64,000 nucleotides of DNA from the NCBI GenBank assembly GCA_910579285.1, contig CAJTTT010000001.1, positions 62,001-126,000 on the forward strand, written 5' to 3'. Source of the stretch: an uncultured Lachnospiraceae bacterium. GTDB lineage: Bacteria > Bacillota > Clostridia > Lachnospirales > Lachnospiraceae. The position numbers and the translations under genes were made by a program. Below are positions 7,982 through 17,982 of this stretch, one piece after another. The stretch's first letter is position 1; every line of letters begins with the position of its first letter. Below the pieces are notes generated by a model. That model was not told the DNA's origin. It saw only the letters and a program-made list of their open reading frames with translations, and searched no databases.

Positions 7982-9856
7982 ATGAGTAAAATTATCGGCA
8001 TCGACTTGGGAACAACAAACAGCTGCGTGGCAGTTATGGAGGGCGGCAAGCCCACTGTCATCGCAAACACAGAAGGCGCGAGAACCACACCGTCCGTTGT
8101 GGCTTTCACGAAAAATGGTGAGCGGCTTGTAGGCGAGCCTGCGAAGCGTCAGGCGGTTACCAACGCGGATAACACCATCGCTTCCATCAAGAGAGACATG
8201 GGTACGGACAAAGGGCGTACCATTGCAGACAAAAAATATTCCCCGCAGCAGATTTCCGCTATGATTCTGCAGAAGCTGAAAGCGGACGCGGAGAATTATC
8301 TGGGCGAGAAGGTGACGGAGGCTGTGATCACAGTTCCCGCATACTTTAACGATTCCCAGAGACAGGCAACCAAGGACGCGGGTAAGATCGCGGGTCTGGA
8401 TGTAAAGCGTATCATCAACGAGCCTACGGCGGCGGCGCTGGCTTACGGACTTGACAATGAAAAAGAGCAGAAAATTATGGTATATGACCTGGGCGGCGGT
8501 ACTTTCGATGTGTCCATCATCGAGATCGGTGACGGCGTGATCGAGGTGCTTGCAACAAACGGCGACACCCGTCTGGGCGGCGATGACTTTGACCAGAAGA
8601 TCATCGACTGGATGCTTTCCGAGTTTAAGGCCCAGGAGGGCGTAGACCTGTCCAACGACAAGATGGCGCTCCAGAGACTGAAAGAGGCGGCCGAGAAGGC
8701 GAAGAAAGAGCTTTCTTCCGCGACAACCACGAACATCAACCTTCCCTTCATCACGGCAACGGCGGAAGGTCCCAAACACTTTGACATGAACCTGACAAGA
8801 GCGAAGTTCGATGAGCTGACGAGCGATCTCGTAGAGCGCACCGCGATCCCGGTACAGAACGCCATGAAAGATGCGGGTCTGACCAATGCGGATATCGGAC
8901 AGGTGCTTCTGGTAGGCGGTTCCACCCGTGTGCCGGCAGTCCAGGAAAAGGTAAAACAGATCACCGGCAAGGAGCCGAGCAAGTCCTTGAATCCCGATGA
9001 GTGCGTGGCTCTGGGAGCTTCCGTTCAGGGAGGTAAGCTTGCCGGCGATGCGGGCGCAGGCGAAATCCTTCTGCTGGATGTGACACCGTTGTCACTTTCC
9101 ATTGAGACGGCAGGCGGTATTGCGACCAGACTGATTGAGAGAAATACGACCATCCCTACCAAGCACAGCCAGGTGTTCTCCACCTACTCTGACAACCAGA
9201 CGGCGGTGGACATCAACGTATTGCAGGGTGAGAGACAGTTTGCGAAGGACAACAAGTCTCTCGGCCAGTTCCGCCTGGACGGCATTCCGCCAGCAATGCG
9301 CGGCGTGCCGCAGATCGAGGTAACTTTCGACATCGACGCCAACGGCATCGTGAACGTGTCCGCGAAAGATCTGGGCACAGGCAAGGAACAGCATATCACC
9401 ATCACTGCCGGTTCCAACATGTCTGACGACGAGATCGAGAAGGCGGTGAAAGAGGCGGCTGAGTTTGAGGCGCAGGATAAGAAGCGCAAAGAGGCTGTTG
9501 ATACGAGAAACGATGCGGATTCCTTCGTGTTCCAGACAGAGAAGGCTCTGAATGAGGTGGGTGACAAGATTGACGCTTCCGAGAAGGCTGGTGTGGAGGC
9601 CGATCTGCAGGCTGTGAAGGATATTCTGGAGAAGACCAAGGATCAGGAGCTTACCGACAGCCAGCTTGACGAGCTGAAGGCGGCGAAGGAGAAACTGACA
9701 AACTCTGCGCAGGCGCTGTTCACAAAGATGTATGAGAGCATGCAGCAGGCACAGGGCGGCCCCGATATGAGCGGCATGGGCGGCGCACAGGAGGCAGGTT
9801 CTGCGGACAACGGCGGCGCGGACGACGTAGTGGACGGAGATTATAGAGAAGTTTAA
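7982..9856 (+). CDS. dnaK: Molecular chaperone DnaK (Hsp70)
   Basis: ATP-driven Hsp70 that binds unfolded polypeptides together with DnaJ and GrpE. The 624-residue protein opens with the phosphate-1 loop GIDLGTTNS and has the signatures DLGGGTFDVS and VLLVGGSTRVPAVQ, the linker LLLDVTPLSL, the substrate-binding beta domain (residues 380-500) and the helical lid. The C terminus is Gly/Ala-rich and ends VDGDYREV. The 24-residue deletion typical of Gram-positive DnaK nucleotide domains fits the length. RBS GGAAGGAG lies 7 bases before ATG 7982. Third gene of the HrcA-controlled operon. Confidence 0.99.
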   Translation: MSKIIGIDLGTTNSCVAVMEGGKPTVIANTEGARTTPSVVAFTKNGERLVGEPAKRQAVTNADNTIASIKRDMGTDKGRTIADKKYSPQQISAMILQKLKADAENYLGEKVTEAVITVPAYFNDSQRQATKDAGKIAGLDVKRIINEPTAAALAYGLDNEKEQKIMVYDLGGGTFDVSIIEIGDGVIEVLATNGDTRLGGDDFDQKIIDWMLSEFKAQEGVDLSNDKMALQRLKEAAEKAKKELSSATTTNINLPFITATAEGPKHFDMNLTRAKFDELTSDLVERTAIPVQNAMKDAGLTNADIGQVLLVGGSTRVPAVQEKVKQITGKEPSKSLNPDECVALGASVQGGKLAGDAGAGEILLLDVTPLSLSIETAGGIATRLIERNTTIPTKHSQVFSTYSDNQTAVDINVLQGERQFAKDNKSLGQFRLDGIPPAMRGVPQIEVTFDIDANGIVNVSAKDLGTGKEQHITITAGSNMSDDEIEKAVKEAAEFEAQDKKRKEAVDTRNDADSFVFQTEKALNEVGDKIDASEKAGVEADLQAVKDILEKTKDQELTDSQLDELKAAKEKLTNSAQALFTKMYESMQQAQGGPDMSGMGGAQEAGSADNGGADDVVDGDYREV

Positions 9857-9912
9857 CCAGCTCAGCCGGACCACATCCGCAGCTGAGCGAAATAAAGGGA
9901 AGGATATAGATC

Positions 9913-11094
9913 ATGGCAGAACAAAAACGGGACTATTATGAGGTGCTCGGTGTAGAAAAAAGCGCCGATGACGCCGCCATAAAAAAAGCATACAGAGTTC
10001 TGGCGAAGAAATACCACCCCGACATGAATCCGGGGGACGCGGAGGCGGAGAAGAAATTTAAGGAGGCGTCAGAGGCCTATGCCGTTTTGAGCGACCCGGA
10101 GAAGCGGAGACAGTATGATCAGTATGGTCATGCTGCCTTTGACGGCGCGGGCGGCGCAGGCGGTTTCGGCGGCTTTGATTTCAATGGCGCAGATTTCGGT
10201 GACATCTTTGGTGATATTTTCGGCGATCTTTTCGGCGGCAGCAGACGCGGCGGCGGAAGGGGCAACGGTCCTATGAAGGGCGCCAATATCAGAACCAGCG
10301 TAAGGATCAGCTTCGAGGAGGCGGTCTTTGGCGTGGAGAGAGAGATCGAGCTGACGCTCAAGGACGAGTGCACTTCCTGCCACGGCACCGGCGCAAAGCC
10401 GGGAACCAGTCCCGAAACTTGCAGCAAGTGCGGCGGCAAAGGGCAGGTGGTGTTTACCCAGCAGTCTTTCTTCGGCACGGTGCGTAATGTGCAGACTTGT
10501 CCCGACTGTCATGGTACAGGTAAGGTGATTAAGGACAAATGTCCTGACTGCCGCGGTACGGGCTATATTGCAAATAAAAAGAAGATACAGGTTTCCATTC
10601 CTGCGGGTATTGACAACGGGCAGTGCGTCCGCATCCGCGACAAGGGTGAACCGGGAACGAACGGCGGGCCGAGAGGGGATCTTCTGGTTGAAGTGGTGGT
10701 GGGAAGACATCCGATTTTCCAGCGGCAGGATGAAAATATTTACTCCACCGTACCGATGTCCTTCGCTATAGCTGCGCTGGGCGGTGACATCGTGATCGAC
10801 ACCGTGGACGGCCGGGTGATCTATGAGGTGAAAGCGGGGACACAGACCGACACCAAAGTCCGGCTGAAAGGTAAGGGCGTGCCCTCCCTCAGAAACAAGG
10901 AAGTGCGCGGCGACCATTATGTGACATTGGTAGTGCAGGTGCCCGACAAGCTGTCACATGAGGCGAAGGAGCTTTTAAAACAGTTTGATGAGTGTACGGG
11001 CGATAGTCTGAATGCGGCAAAGAACATAACCTCCGATACACCCGAGGAACCGTCGGGCGGCAGCGGAAAAAGGAAGAAAAAATTTAAGTTCTGA
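9913..11094 (+). CDS. dnaJ: Molecular chaperone DnaJ (Hsp40)
   Basis: Delivers substrates to DnaK and stimulates its ATPase. Of the 393 residues, 1-70 are the J domain with the HPD motif in KKYHPDMNPGD, about 75-125 the Gly/Phe-rich linker (GGFGGFDFNGADFGDIFGD), about 145-225 the zinc domain with four CxxCxGxG repeats (CTSCHGTG, CSKCGGKG, CPDCHGTG, CPDCRGTG), then the C-terminal substrate-binding domains. The last 35 residues are Lys-rich. RBS AGGGAAGGA precedes ATG 9913, 56 bp after dnaK. Last gene of the operon; a strong terminator follows. Confidence 0.99.
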   Translation: MAEQKRDYYEVLGVEKSADDAAIKKAYRVLAKKYHPDMNPGDAEAEKKFKEASEAYAVLSDPEKRRQYDQYGHAAFDGAGGAGGFGGFDFNGADFGDIFGDIFGDLFGGSRRGGGRGNGPMKGANIRTSVRISFEEAVFGVEREIELTLKDECTSCHGTGAKPGTSPETCSKCGGKGQVVFTQQSFFGTVRNVQTCPDCHGTGKVIKDKCPDCRGTGYIANKKKIQVSIPAGIDNGQCVRIRDKGEPGTNGGPRGDLLVEVVVGRHPIFQRQDENIYSTVPMSFAIAALGGDIVIDTVDGRVIYEVKAGTQTDTKVRLKGKGVPSLRNKEVRGDHYVTLVVQVPDKLSHEAKELLKQFDECTGDSLNAAKNITSDTPEEPSGGSGKRKKKFKF

Positions 11095-11102
11095 TCTTGC
11101 AG

Positions 11103-11147
11103 GAGTGTGCAGGTAACAGGGATTCTGTTATTCTGTACACTCTTTTT
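11103..11147 (+). terminator. Rho-independent terminator of the heat-shock operon
   Basis: A long stem (GAGTGT..CAG..TAACAG paired with CTGTTA..CTG..ACACTC) with small internal mismatches is followed by TCTTTTTG. It starts 9 bp after the dnaJ stop codon. Confidence 0.9.
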
Positions 11148-11239
11148 GTTGGAAAGAGGGGAAGCAGGTTGACTTTGCGCCTGCCGCATAATATGCTTGT
11201 AACAGAATATACAGATTTTTAATGAAAATGGAGAGCGGA

Positions 11240-14200
11240 ATGAAAACAGGGAAAAGACTTTTGGCTGGTGTTTTGGCGGCGGTGCTGGCATTGTCTTCGG
11301 CGCAGCTTCCGGGGAGTGTTTCTTATGCGCAGGAAGTGTCGTCTGTGCAGGAAAGCGTACAGATGGAAAGCCAGACGACGCAGGAGGATGTGTCACAGGA
11401 GGACGGTCAGGATCAGAACGGCGGGGAAGAAAATGCCGGACAGCCTGGAACGGGAACGCCGGAAGCGCCTGCGGAGGGTGATACGACTCAGCCGGAGACA
11501 CCTGGGGAAGGCGATACGACTCAGCCGGAGACGCCCGGGGAAGGCGAAACAGATCAGCCGGAAACGCCTGCGGATGGGGAGAACCCCGCAGATCAGCTCC
11601 CTTCTGACGGGGAAACCCAGAACGAAGCCGGGGATGAGGAGGAAGGGCCGGATGCGGCGCTTCCCGGTGATGATGCGACGGTTTCCGAAAATGATTTACA
11701 GATTTCGGGAAATGATCTGCTGTCTGCCGGACAGCCGCTGACGTGGGTGGACGCGGAGATCGAGGGCGCGTATCAGTTTGGCGGCGCACCTTCTGCGGAC
11801 GGCGGCGCTGTGCCTGCGGCAGAGCCGGCGTATACCGATGAACAGATCATAGAGTATCTGTATACGCAGATGAAAGCGCACGTTACACCGATTGACGTCT
11901 CCAAATACGCCATACCCTATGAGACAACGAGGCCGACAAGAATACAGCGTCTGGTCAGCGGTGTGTTAAACGAGCACCCGGATCTGTACTATGTGGATGG
12001 CGGATTTACTTACAGCTATATGGGAACGGAGATACAGAGCCTTATCATCACCTACAAGACCAATTGGAACCATTCCGAGTGGCAGAAGGGCGTAGACGCG
12101 GCGCTGGCATCGGTGGATCGGGGCATGAGCGATCTTCAGAAAGCCATTGCCCTCCATGATTATCTGACGGTCAACTGTGAGTATGACAATGAGAATTATA
12201 CGGCGAATACGCTGCCGGAGGAATCCTTTAACACATACGGCGTTTTCGCCAGGCGCACTGCTGTCTGCCAGGGATATGCGCTTGCCTACAAATATCTTCT
12301 GAATGAGGCAGGAATCGAATGCCATATGGTCACCAGCGATGCTATGAATCACGCATGGAATCTGGTGAACCTGGACGGACAGTATTACCAGGTGGATGTC
12401 ACATGGGATGATCCTGTCTGGGATCGTGTGGGAAGAGCGGTACATACCTATATGCTGCGCAGCGATGAGGCCTTCCGCAATGTCGGGAGTAAACATCGCG
12501 ACTGGGTTGTGACTAAGGGCGGCGCTGTGGTGGATTATGAGGCGACAGACACCCGCTATGACAAGGCCTTTTGGTTAGACTGCAATTCTCCGATGGTGTT
12601 TTCGGGAAACGACTGTTACTATATATCGCCGGACGGCTCACAGAACGGAAAACCTGCGCTTATGAAAACCAGTCTGAGCGATGTCACGGCAGACGGAACA
12701 CCGCTGCAGGAGATCGACAAGTGGACAGCCTTGAACAGTTCGATAGCGTGGCCGGGCGCGTATTCCGGCCTGTTCCGTATCGGGGATCGTCTGTACTATA
12801 ATGATAAGACGAATATTTACAGTGTTGCCATGAACGGCACAGGCAAAAAGACAGAGTTTACCGCCAATACAATGTATGGCTATATTTACGGCAGCGCGTA
12901 CTACAGAGGGGCGGTGCGCTACAGCCTTCACACGGATCCGAATTTGACAGAAAAAGAGCAGGTGCTGAAAGCAGATATCGCTGTGGGCGGCGGCACGCCT
13001 GCGCCTTTGCCGGAGAGCGGCGTGGCGTTGAATCTGGAAAACCCTGTCTGGGATTATACGGCGCTGGATGGAGAGAGGATCAGCTCCACGGCGAACGGCA
13101 GGCCGAAACTTCTGATCTTCTACCGCAATCCCTGCGGCAATTGTCAGAGTACGGTTACTGGTATCAGCCGGGCGATTGACAGGTTTGCTGGTATAGATGT
13201 CTACGCGCTGGAGGTGGATGGCGGAACGCAGGAAGCCGTTGTAGAGTTTCAGAATAATTACGGATGCGAGCAGATTACCTTTTCCTATGATACTACCACA
13301 AAGAACAGAGACAGCATGATGGCGTATCTGCGGGAGACGGGGATTGAGGATGCTGCGGTGGCCATGCCGGTGCTCTGCTATATCGATGCGGATAACCGCT
13401 TACAGTATATTACACGGGGATTGAAGAAGGCGGATGAAGTATATTCTAATCTGGAGAAGTACTGTAAATTTTCACAGGCATTTGCGATCAATCCGCCGGA
13501 TATCACCACCTATAAGATTGGGCAGAAGATTAATCTGAGTGGAGGTAAGGTCACCTATCCGTCCGGCAGCACAACCAAAACTGTCGCGCTGGCGGCAGGT
13601 ATGATCAGCGGTTTTAATTCCTCGAGGCCGGGCATCTGTAAAGTGAATGTGACAGCGGGAGGTTATAAGGCGGGTTTTGACACGCTGATTGTGGAGGAGC
13701 CGAAACTGGAAGCGCTGGCCGGACAGAGCCTTAGCGGGATCCCTTTGCCGATGAACCTGTACGGAAGCTATGCCTGGCAGGATGATACGGCGGTCCTGGA
13801 GAAAACGGGAACTTACACCTTTACGGCAGTATTTACCCCGAATGACGAAACGAAATTTCAGAAGATATCAGATATACAGGTTCAGGTGACGGCACAGGAG
13901 GCGTTCGGAAAAGACACGAATGTCAATTTTAAGGCGAATACGTTTGTCTACAATGGCGCGGAACAGGAGCCGGAAGTTGTCGTGCGGTCATCGGACACTG
14001 TTTTGCAGGCAGGGCAGGACTATAGGCTGACCTATGTAAATAACAGGAATGCAGGCGAAGGGATGGTGATTGTGAGCGGCGCAGGCTGCTATCTTGGCAC
14101 GATCGTCAGCACTTTTCAGATTCAGCCTGCCCCGGTTCTGATCCGGGCAAAGGATAAGGCGGTTCGGATCGGAGAAGCCGTTCCCGCAAATGGTGCGTAT

Positions 14201-16630
14201 GCGTACGAGATAAGCGGGCTGGTGGGAACGGACGAACTGCTGACGAAGCCTTCCTTTACCTGTGCCGTCAACGATACGACGGCAGCGGGACAGTATGATA
14301 TTATTCCTTCCGGGGCTGATGCCGGGAGCAATTATACGATTACCTATGAGAACGGCAGACTGACTGTGGCGGAAGAAACGGTTTCCTGCACGGTTGCTTT
14401 TGATGTGCTCGGACATGGCACGGCGCCCGCGGCACAGATTGGCGTGAAAGTTGGACAGACGGCAGAGAGGCCGGCGGATCCGGCGGCTGCCGGATATCGT
14501 TTTGACGGCTGGTATCAGGACAGCGCCTGCACAAAGGCATGGGATTTCGAGGCAGATATCGTACAGGCCGATATGACGCTCTATGCAAAATGGCTCGAAG
14601 AAGGAAAAGAAGCCGGCGGTTTTGCTTATCAGGAGATAGTCGATGTGTATTATACAGGCAAAGCGTGGAAGCCGTTAGTAAGTGTGTATGACGGCGGTGT
14701 GCTTCTGAAATCCGGCAGGGATTACCAGCTGAAATATTATAACAATACGAACGCCAACAAGGACGGCGTACTGAAGCAGGGAAACGGCGAGGGGGCATAC
14801 TTCAACCCGGAACTTCCCTATGTGGAGATTATTGGTAAGGGCGATTACACGGATCGGATCAAGGATGGCAACAAAGATACCGTCAAGGTGAATTTCAACA
14901 TTCTCCCCGCGCCCATCGGGGACGGGACAAAGACGCCTGCGGCGGGAGTTACGCTGAAAGTATCGGATCAGCTTGTGACGGCAAAGAGGGCGCAGAAGGC
15001 TTTCTCCTCCATCAAGTATATGAAGGGCATGAAAAAGGATGTGGATTTCCGTCTGCGTCTGACGGTGGAAAATGCCCGTGACGGATTTGGAAAGAGCCAG
15101 AACAGGGGCGAGGAGCTGCCTGATGCGGAGATCCCTGCCAATTTTGAGGGAGAATTTCTGCTGACCGTTGAGGGAACCGGCAATTATACAGGAAGCGTAT
15201 GTAAAACGATCTATGTGGCGGATCGGACGCATTTGATGAAAAATGCCACGATCACACTCGGCAAAAATCTGAAAAATGTCACTTTTACAGGGGAAGCGGT
15301 GAAGCTGCGCGCGTCACAGGAAAACACGCCGGACACCTTTACCGTAAAGTATGGAAAAACCTTCCTCAAGCCGGGACGTGATTATGTGGTGAGCTACCGC
15401 AACAATGACAGAGCAGGCAAGGCGGAGCTTGTCATCACTGGGAACGGAGCGTATGTCGGGACGAAGACTGCCGTGTTTACCATCAAGGGCAAGGCCTTTG
15501 CGGCGAGGACTGTCCAGGTGACTGGTGTGGAAGATAAGGTGTATACGGGCAGGGCCGTAACGCAGAACCATGCCGCACTGACTTACTGTGAGAAAAAGGG
15601 AGATGCACAACAGCCCCTGCAGTATGGAACGGACTACACCATAACCTACGTCAAAAACAGGAACAAAGGCACTGCGACCATGACTTTTAAGGGCATTGAC
15701 GAGGCGGGTTACAGCGGCAGTTTTAAGAAGACCTTTAAGATTACGGCGGCTGATCTTTCAGACAAAGAACAGGTGAGCTGCGCGGCGGCGATGGACAAAA
15801 TGGTATTCCCGTTCTGCAAATCCGGCGTGAAGCCTGTGGAGGAGATTGTCCTTACCAACAGAGAGGGATTTGTACTGCAAAACGGCAGGGATTACACGCT
15901 CAGATATAAGAACAATAAGGCGGTAGCGGATCCTTTGGCAGAAAAACCGCCGACAGTCACGATCCAGGGAAAGGGCAACTATACCGGGAAATTCGATGTC
16001 ACTTTCCAGATTACGAAGAGCGGCCTGAAACGCGCCGTTGACAACGGCAGCATTCAGATCAAGGCATCGGAAGTCATATGCAATCCGAGCAAGGCGGCGG
16101 AATATGAGTATAAGCCGGCAGTGAAACTGCTGGAGGGAAGAACGGCGCTTCGTGCTAATGCGGATTATGAAATACAGTATCTTTGCAACACGCAGGCGGC
16201 TTGTGTGCAGTATTGGGAGGCGTATGAGCAGGCCGTCAAAAACGGGGAGGCGGATCCCAATAAAAATCTGCAGGAAATGCGGCCGAGAGCTGTCATAAAG
16301 GCGAAAGAAGGCGAAGGGAGCAGCTACGAGGCGGACGGGGAGATTGTCGTGCCGCTGCCGGTCTATCAGAAAAAGCTTGTGAAGAGGGACCTGCAGATAG
16401 AGGTGGCGGAGGCAGCTTATACGGGCAGCCAGGCGGCGCCAGCGGTGACCGTTTCCGAGATAGTCAGTGGAAAAACGCTTGTGCCCGGAAAGGATTATAC
16501 GGTATCCTACGGTGCAAATATAAAATCCGGGAAAAACAGGGGAAGCGTGACCATCACTGGAACTGCGCCGGAGTATGGTGGAAGCGTAACAGTGAAATTT
16601 GACATTGTGAGAAAACCGATTGCGTACTGA
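11240..16630 (+). CDS. Secreted transglutaminase-like / thioredoxin-like multidomain surface protein
   Basis: A 1796-residue exported protein. Residues 1-32 form a signal peptide (GKRLLAGVLAAVLALSSAQL, Ala-Gln near the cleavage site). An acidic linker follows, with repeats of EGDTTQPETPG type. A transglutaminase-like domain has a clear triad: Cys343 in TAVCQGYALAY, His371 in NHAWNLV, Asp386 in DVTWDDP. After a beta-rich spacer comes a thioredoxin-like domain with Cys632-Gly-Asn-Cys635 in FYRNPCGNCQ and a likely cis-Pro in AMPVLCYI. From about residue 800 there are Ig-like repeats of the form 'G.DY...Y.NN...G...I.G.G.Y.G', one MBG-like module, and an InlB-type repeat near GYRFDGWYQD. There is no LPXTG or SLH anchor. 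ATG 11240 is preferred over 11222 because GGAGAG lies just upstream. Role unknown; protein crosslinking or thiol exchange at the cell surface is inference. Confidence 0.85.
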   Translation: MKTGKRLLAGVLAAVLALSSAQLPGSVSYAQEVSSVQESVQMESQTTQEDVSQEDGQDQNGGEENAGQPGTGTPEAPAEGDTTQPETPGEGDTTQPETPGEGETDQPETPADGENPADQLPSDGETQNEAGDEEEGPDAALPGDDATVSENDLQISGNDLLSAGQPLTWVDAEIEGAYQFGGAPSADGGAVPAAEPAYTDEQIIEYLYTQMKAHVTPIDVSKYAIPYETTRPTRIQRLVSGVLNEHPDLYYVDGGFTYSYMGTEIQSLIITYKTNWNHSEWQKGVDAALASVDRGMSDLQKAIALHDYLTVNCEYDNENYTANTLPEESFNTYGVFARRTAVCQGYALAYKYLLNEAGIECHMVTSDAMNHAWNLVNLDGQYYQVDVTWDDPVWDRVGRAVHTYMLRSDEAFRNVGSKHRDWVVTKGGAVVDYEATDTRYDKAFWLDCNSPMVFSGNDCYYISPDGSQNGKPALMKTSLSDVTADGTPLQEIDKWTALNSSIAWPGAYSGLFRIGDRLYYNDKTNIYSVAMNGTGKKTEFTANTMYGYIYGSAYYRGAVRYSLHTDPNLTEKEQVLKADIAVGGGTPAPLPESGVALNLENPVWDYTALDGERISSTANGRPKLLIFYRNPCGNCQSTVTGISRAIDRFAGIDVYALEVDGGTQEAVVEFQNNYGCEQITFSYDTTTKNRDSMMAYLRETGIEDAAVAMPVLCYIDADNRLQYITRGLKKADEVYSNLEKYCKFSQAFAINPPDITTYKIGQKINLSGGKVTYPSGSTTKTVALAAGMISGFNSSRPGICKVNVTAGGYKAGFDTLIVEEPKLEALAGQSLSGIPLPMNLYGSYAWQDDTAVLEKTGTYTFTAVFTPNDETKFQKISDIQVQVTAQEAFGKDTNVNFKANTFVYNGAEQEPEVVVRSSDTVLQAGQDYRLTYVNNRNAGEGMVIVSGAGCYLGTIVSTFQIQPAPVLIRAKDKAVRIGEAVPANGAYAYEISGLVGTDELLTKPSFTCAVNDTTAAGQYDIIPSGADAGSNYTITYENGRLTVAEETVSCTVAFDVLGHGTAPAAQIGVKVGQTAERPADPAAAGYRFDGWYQDSACTKAWDFEADIVQADMTLYAKWLEEGKEAGGFAYQEIVDVYYTGKAWKPLVSVYDGGVLLKSGRDYQLKYYNNTNANKDGVLKQGNGEGAYFNPELPYVEIIGKGDYTDRIKDGNKDTVKVNFNILPAPIGDGTKTPAAGVTLKVSDQLVTAKRAQKAFSSIKYMKGMKKDVDFRLRLTVENARDGFGKSQNRGEELPDAEIPANFEGEFLLTVEGTGNYTGSVCKTIYVADRTHLMKNATITLGKNLKNVTFTGEAVKLRASQENTPDTFTVKYGKTFLKPGRDYVVSYRNNDRAGKAELVITGNGAYVGTKTAVFTIKGKAFAARTVQVTGVEDKVYTGRAVTQNHAALTYCEKKGDAQQPLQYGTDYTITYVKNRNKGTATMTFKGIDEAGYSGSFKKTFKITAADLSDKEQVSCAAAMDKMVFPFCKSGVKPVEEIVLTNREGFVLQNGRDYTLRYKNNKAVADPLAEKPPTVTIQGKGNYTGKFDVTFQITKSGLKRAVDNGSIQIKASEVICNPSKAAEYEYKPAVKLLEGRTALRANADYEIQYLCNTQAACVQYWEAYEQAVKNGEADPNKNLQEMRPRAVIKAKEGEGSSYEADGEIVVPLPVYQKKLVKRDLQIEVAEAAYTGSQAAPAVTVSEIVSGKTLVPGKDYTVSYGANIKSGKNRGSVTITGTAPEYGGSVTVKFDIVRKPIAY

Positions 16631-16647
16631 TCTTCCAATTTTTTAAG

Positions 16648-16676
16648 TGTACAGCTTTCCATTTTTCGGTTATAAT
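16648..16676 (+). promoter_or_regulatory. Candidate promoter of the DUF3048-XpaC-TelA group
   Basis: A perfect -10 TATAAT (16671-16676) lies 17 bp downstream of TGTACA (16648-16653), a 4/6 match to the -35 consensus. It would give a leader of about 105 nt before ATG 16789. Confidence 0.6.
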
Positions 16677-16788
16677 AAAAGTGTTTATGCGCCATATACT
16701 AATTCGTGTATACGCAGCAGCATGACGTATGATTCATCCAAAACAACCAAAGAAAGAACGTAAGAGAGAACGTAGGAAAGAGGGAAAG

Positions 16789-17982
16789 ATGATTCAAAAG
16801 AAAATAACTTTACTGGGTACGATCCTTTTGTGTGCGGCAGTCAGCCTGGCAGGCTGTGCCAAGGCACAGCAGGAAGAGCCGGAACCTGCGCCGCTGGAAA
16901 TTGAGCCGATTGAGCAGGAGGAGCCGGAAGAACCCGTTGTGGAGGAGGAGCCGGAGGAGGAAGAGCCGGTCTCTCTCGTGATCGAGGAACGGGTGGAAAA
17001 AGACGGTAAAATCCAGAGCTACCTGACCGGGCAGTGGACGGATGTAGAAAAGGCGAAGAGAAGACCCATCGCCGTGATGATACCGAACAACGCGCCTGCC
17101 CTGCCGCAGTACGGGCTTTCCCGCGCGGGGATTATCTACGAGGCGCCGGTGGAGGGACGCATCACCCGTCTGATGGGTGTGTTTGAGGATTTTGATGATC
17201 TGGACCGAATCGGACCTGTTCGGTCGAGCCGGGACTATTACGTTTATACAGCTATGGGTTATGAGGCTATTTACTGTAACTGGGGATTGGCCGTTCCCTA
17301 TGTGGAGGAACTGATCAACCGCCCGAACTATTACAATGTCAGCGCGGCGGTGGTGGGAATCCACAATCCGGCGGATGAGGCCTTTGGCAGGCACAAGCGT
17401 CCCGGTTATGCGACAGAATTTACAGGGTATCTTTTTATTGACGGTCTGTTCGATGCGGTGGAAAGACTTGGCTATGACTGGAATTACGATGATGCGTATG
17501 TGCCGCCCTTCCTGTTTGCGGCGGACGATGTGAGAGCGGATTATGCGGATAATGAGGAGGCGTCCTACGTCTATCCGGGCGGAAAGTCATCGAGCAATTC
17601 CGGCGGGTACGGTGCGTACCATCCCTATTTTGAATACCATGAGGACGACCAGCTTTATTACCGCTATCAAGATGGCAAGAAGCAGATTGACGAGCTTACG
17701 GGGAACCAGCTTACTGTCAGCAACGTAGTGTTCCAGTACTGTCATGGAGAGGTCAGGGATTCACATGATTATCTCGCTTTCGGCGTGCACGGAGAAGGGG
17801 ATGCCATTGTCTTTACAAACGGCAGAGTGATCAAGGGAAGCTGGAAACGGTTTGACGGAGATTTTACGCCTGCGAAGTTCTACGACGAGGCGGGCGAGGA
17901 GATTGTCTTTAATCAGGGAAGCACCTGGATATGCAATATCTGGGATGAATATGGAGAGTTCGTGGAGTATGGACAGGAATAA
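16789..17982 (+). CDS. DUF3048 domain lipoprotein (YerB-like)
   Basis: 397-residue predicted lipoprotein. The type II signal peptide ends in the lipobox SLAGC with Cys23 as the lipidation site, followed by a very acidic Glu/Pro-rich linker (residues 28-58) and then the DUF3048 domain, recognised from RPIAVMIPNNAPALPQ, RITRLMGVFEDF, IGPVRSSRDYYV and the C-terminal segment near YLAFGVHGEGDA. The start is ATG 16789 behind GAGGGAAAG; the open frame extends upstream to 16729, but that adds a Lys/Arg-rich stretch before the signal peptide. The function of DUF3048 proteins is not established. Its stop codon overlaps the start of the XpaC-like gene by 14 bp, so the two are translationally coupled. 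Confidence 0.88.
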   Translation: MIQKKITLLGTILLCAAVSLAGCAKAQQEEPEPAPLEIEPIEQEEPEEPVVEEEPEEEEPVSLVIEERVEKDGKIQSYLTGQWTDVEKAKRRPIAVMIPNNAPALPQYGLSRAGIIYEAPVEGRITRLMGVFEDFDDLDRIGPVRSSRDYYVYTAMGYEAIYCNWGLAVPYVEELINRPNYYNVSAAVVGIHNPADEAFGRHKRPGYATEFTGYLFIDGLFDAVERLGYDWNYDDAYVPPFLFAADDVRADYADNEEASYVYPGGKSSSNSGGYGAYHPYFEYHEDDQLYYRYQDGKKQIDELTGNQLTVSNVVFQYCHGEVRDSHDYLAFGVHGEGDAIVFTNGRVIKGSWKRFDGDFTPAKFYDEAGEEIVFNQGSTWICNIWDEYGEFVEYGQE

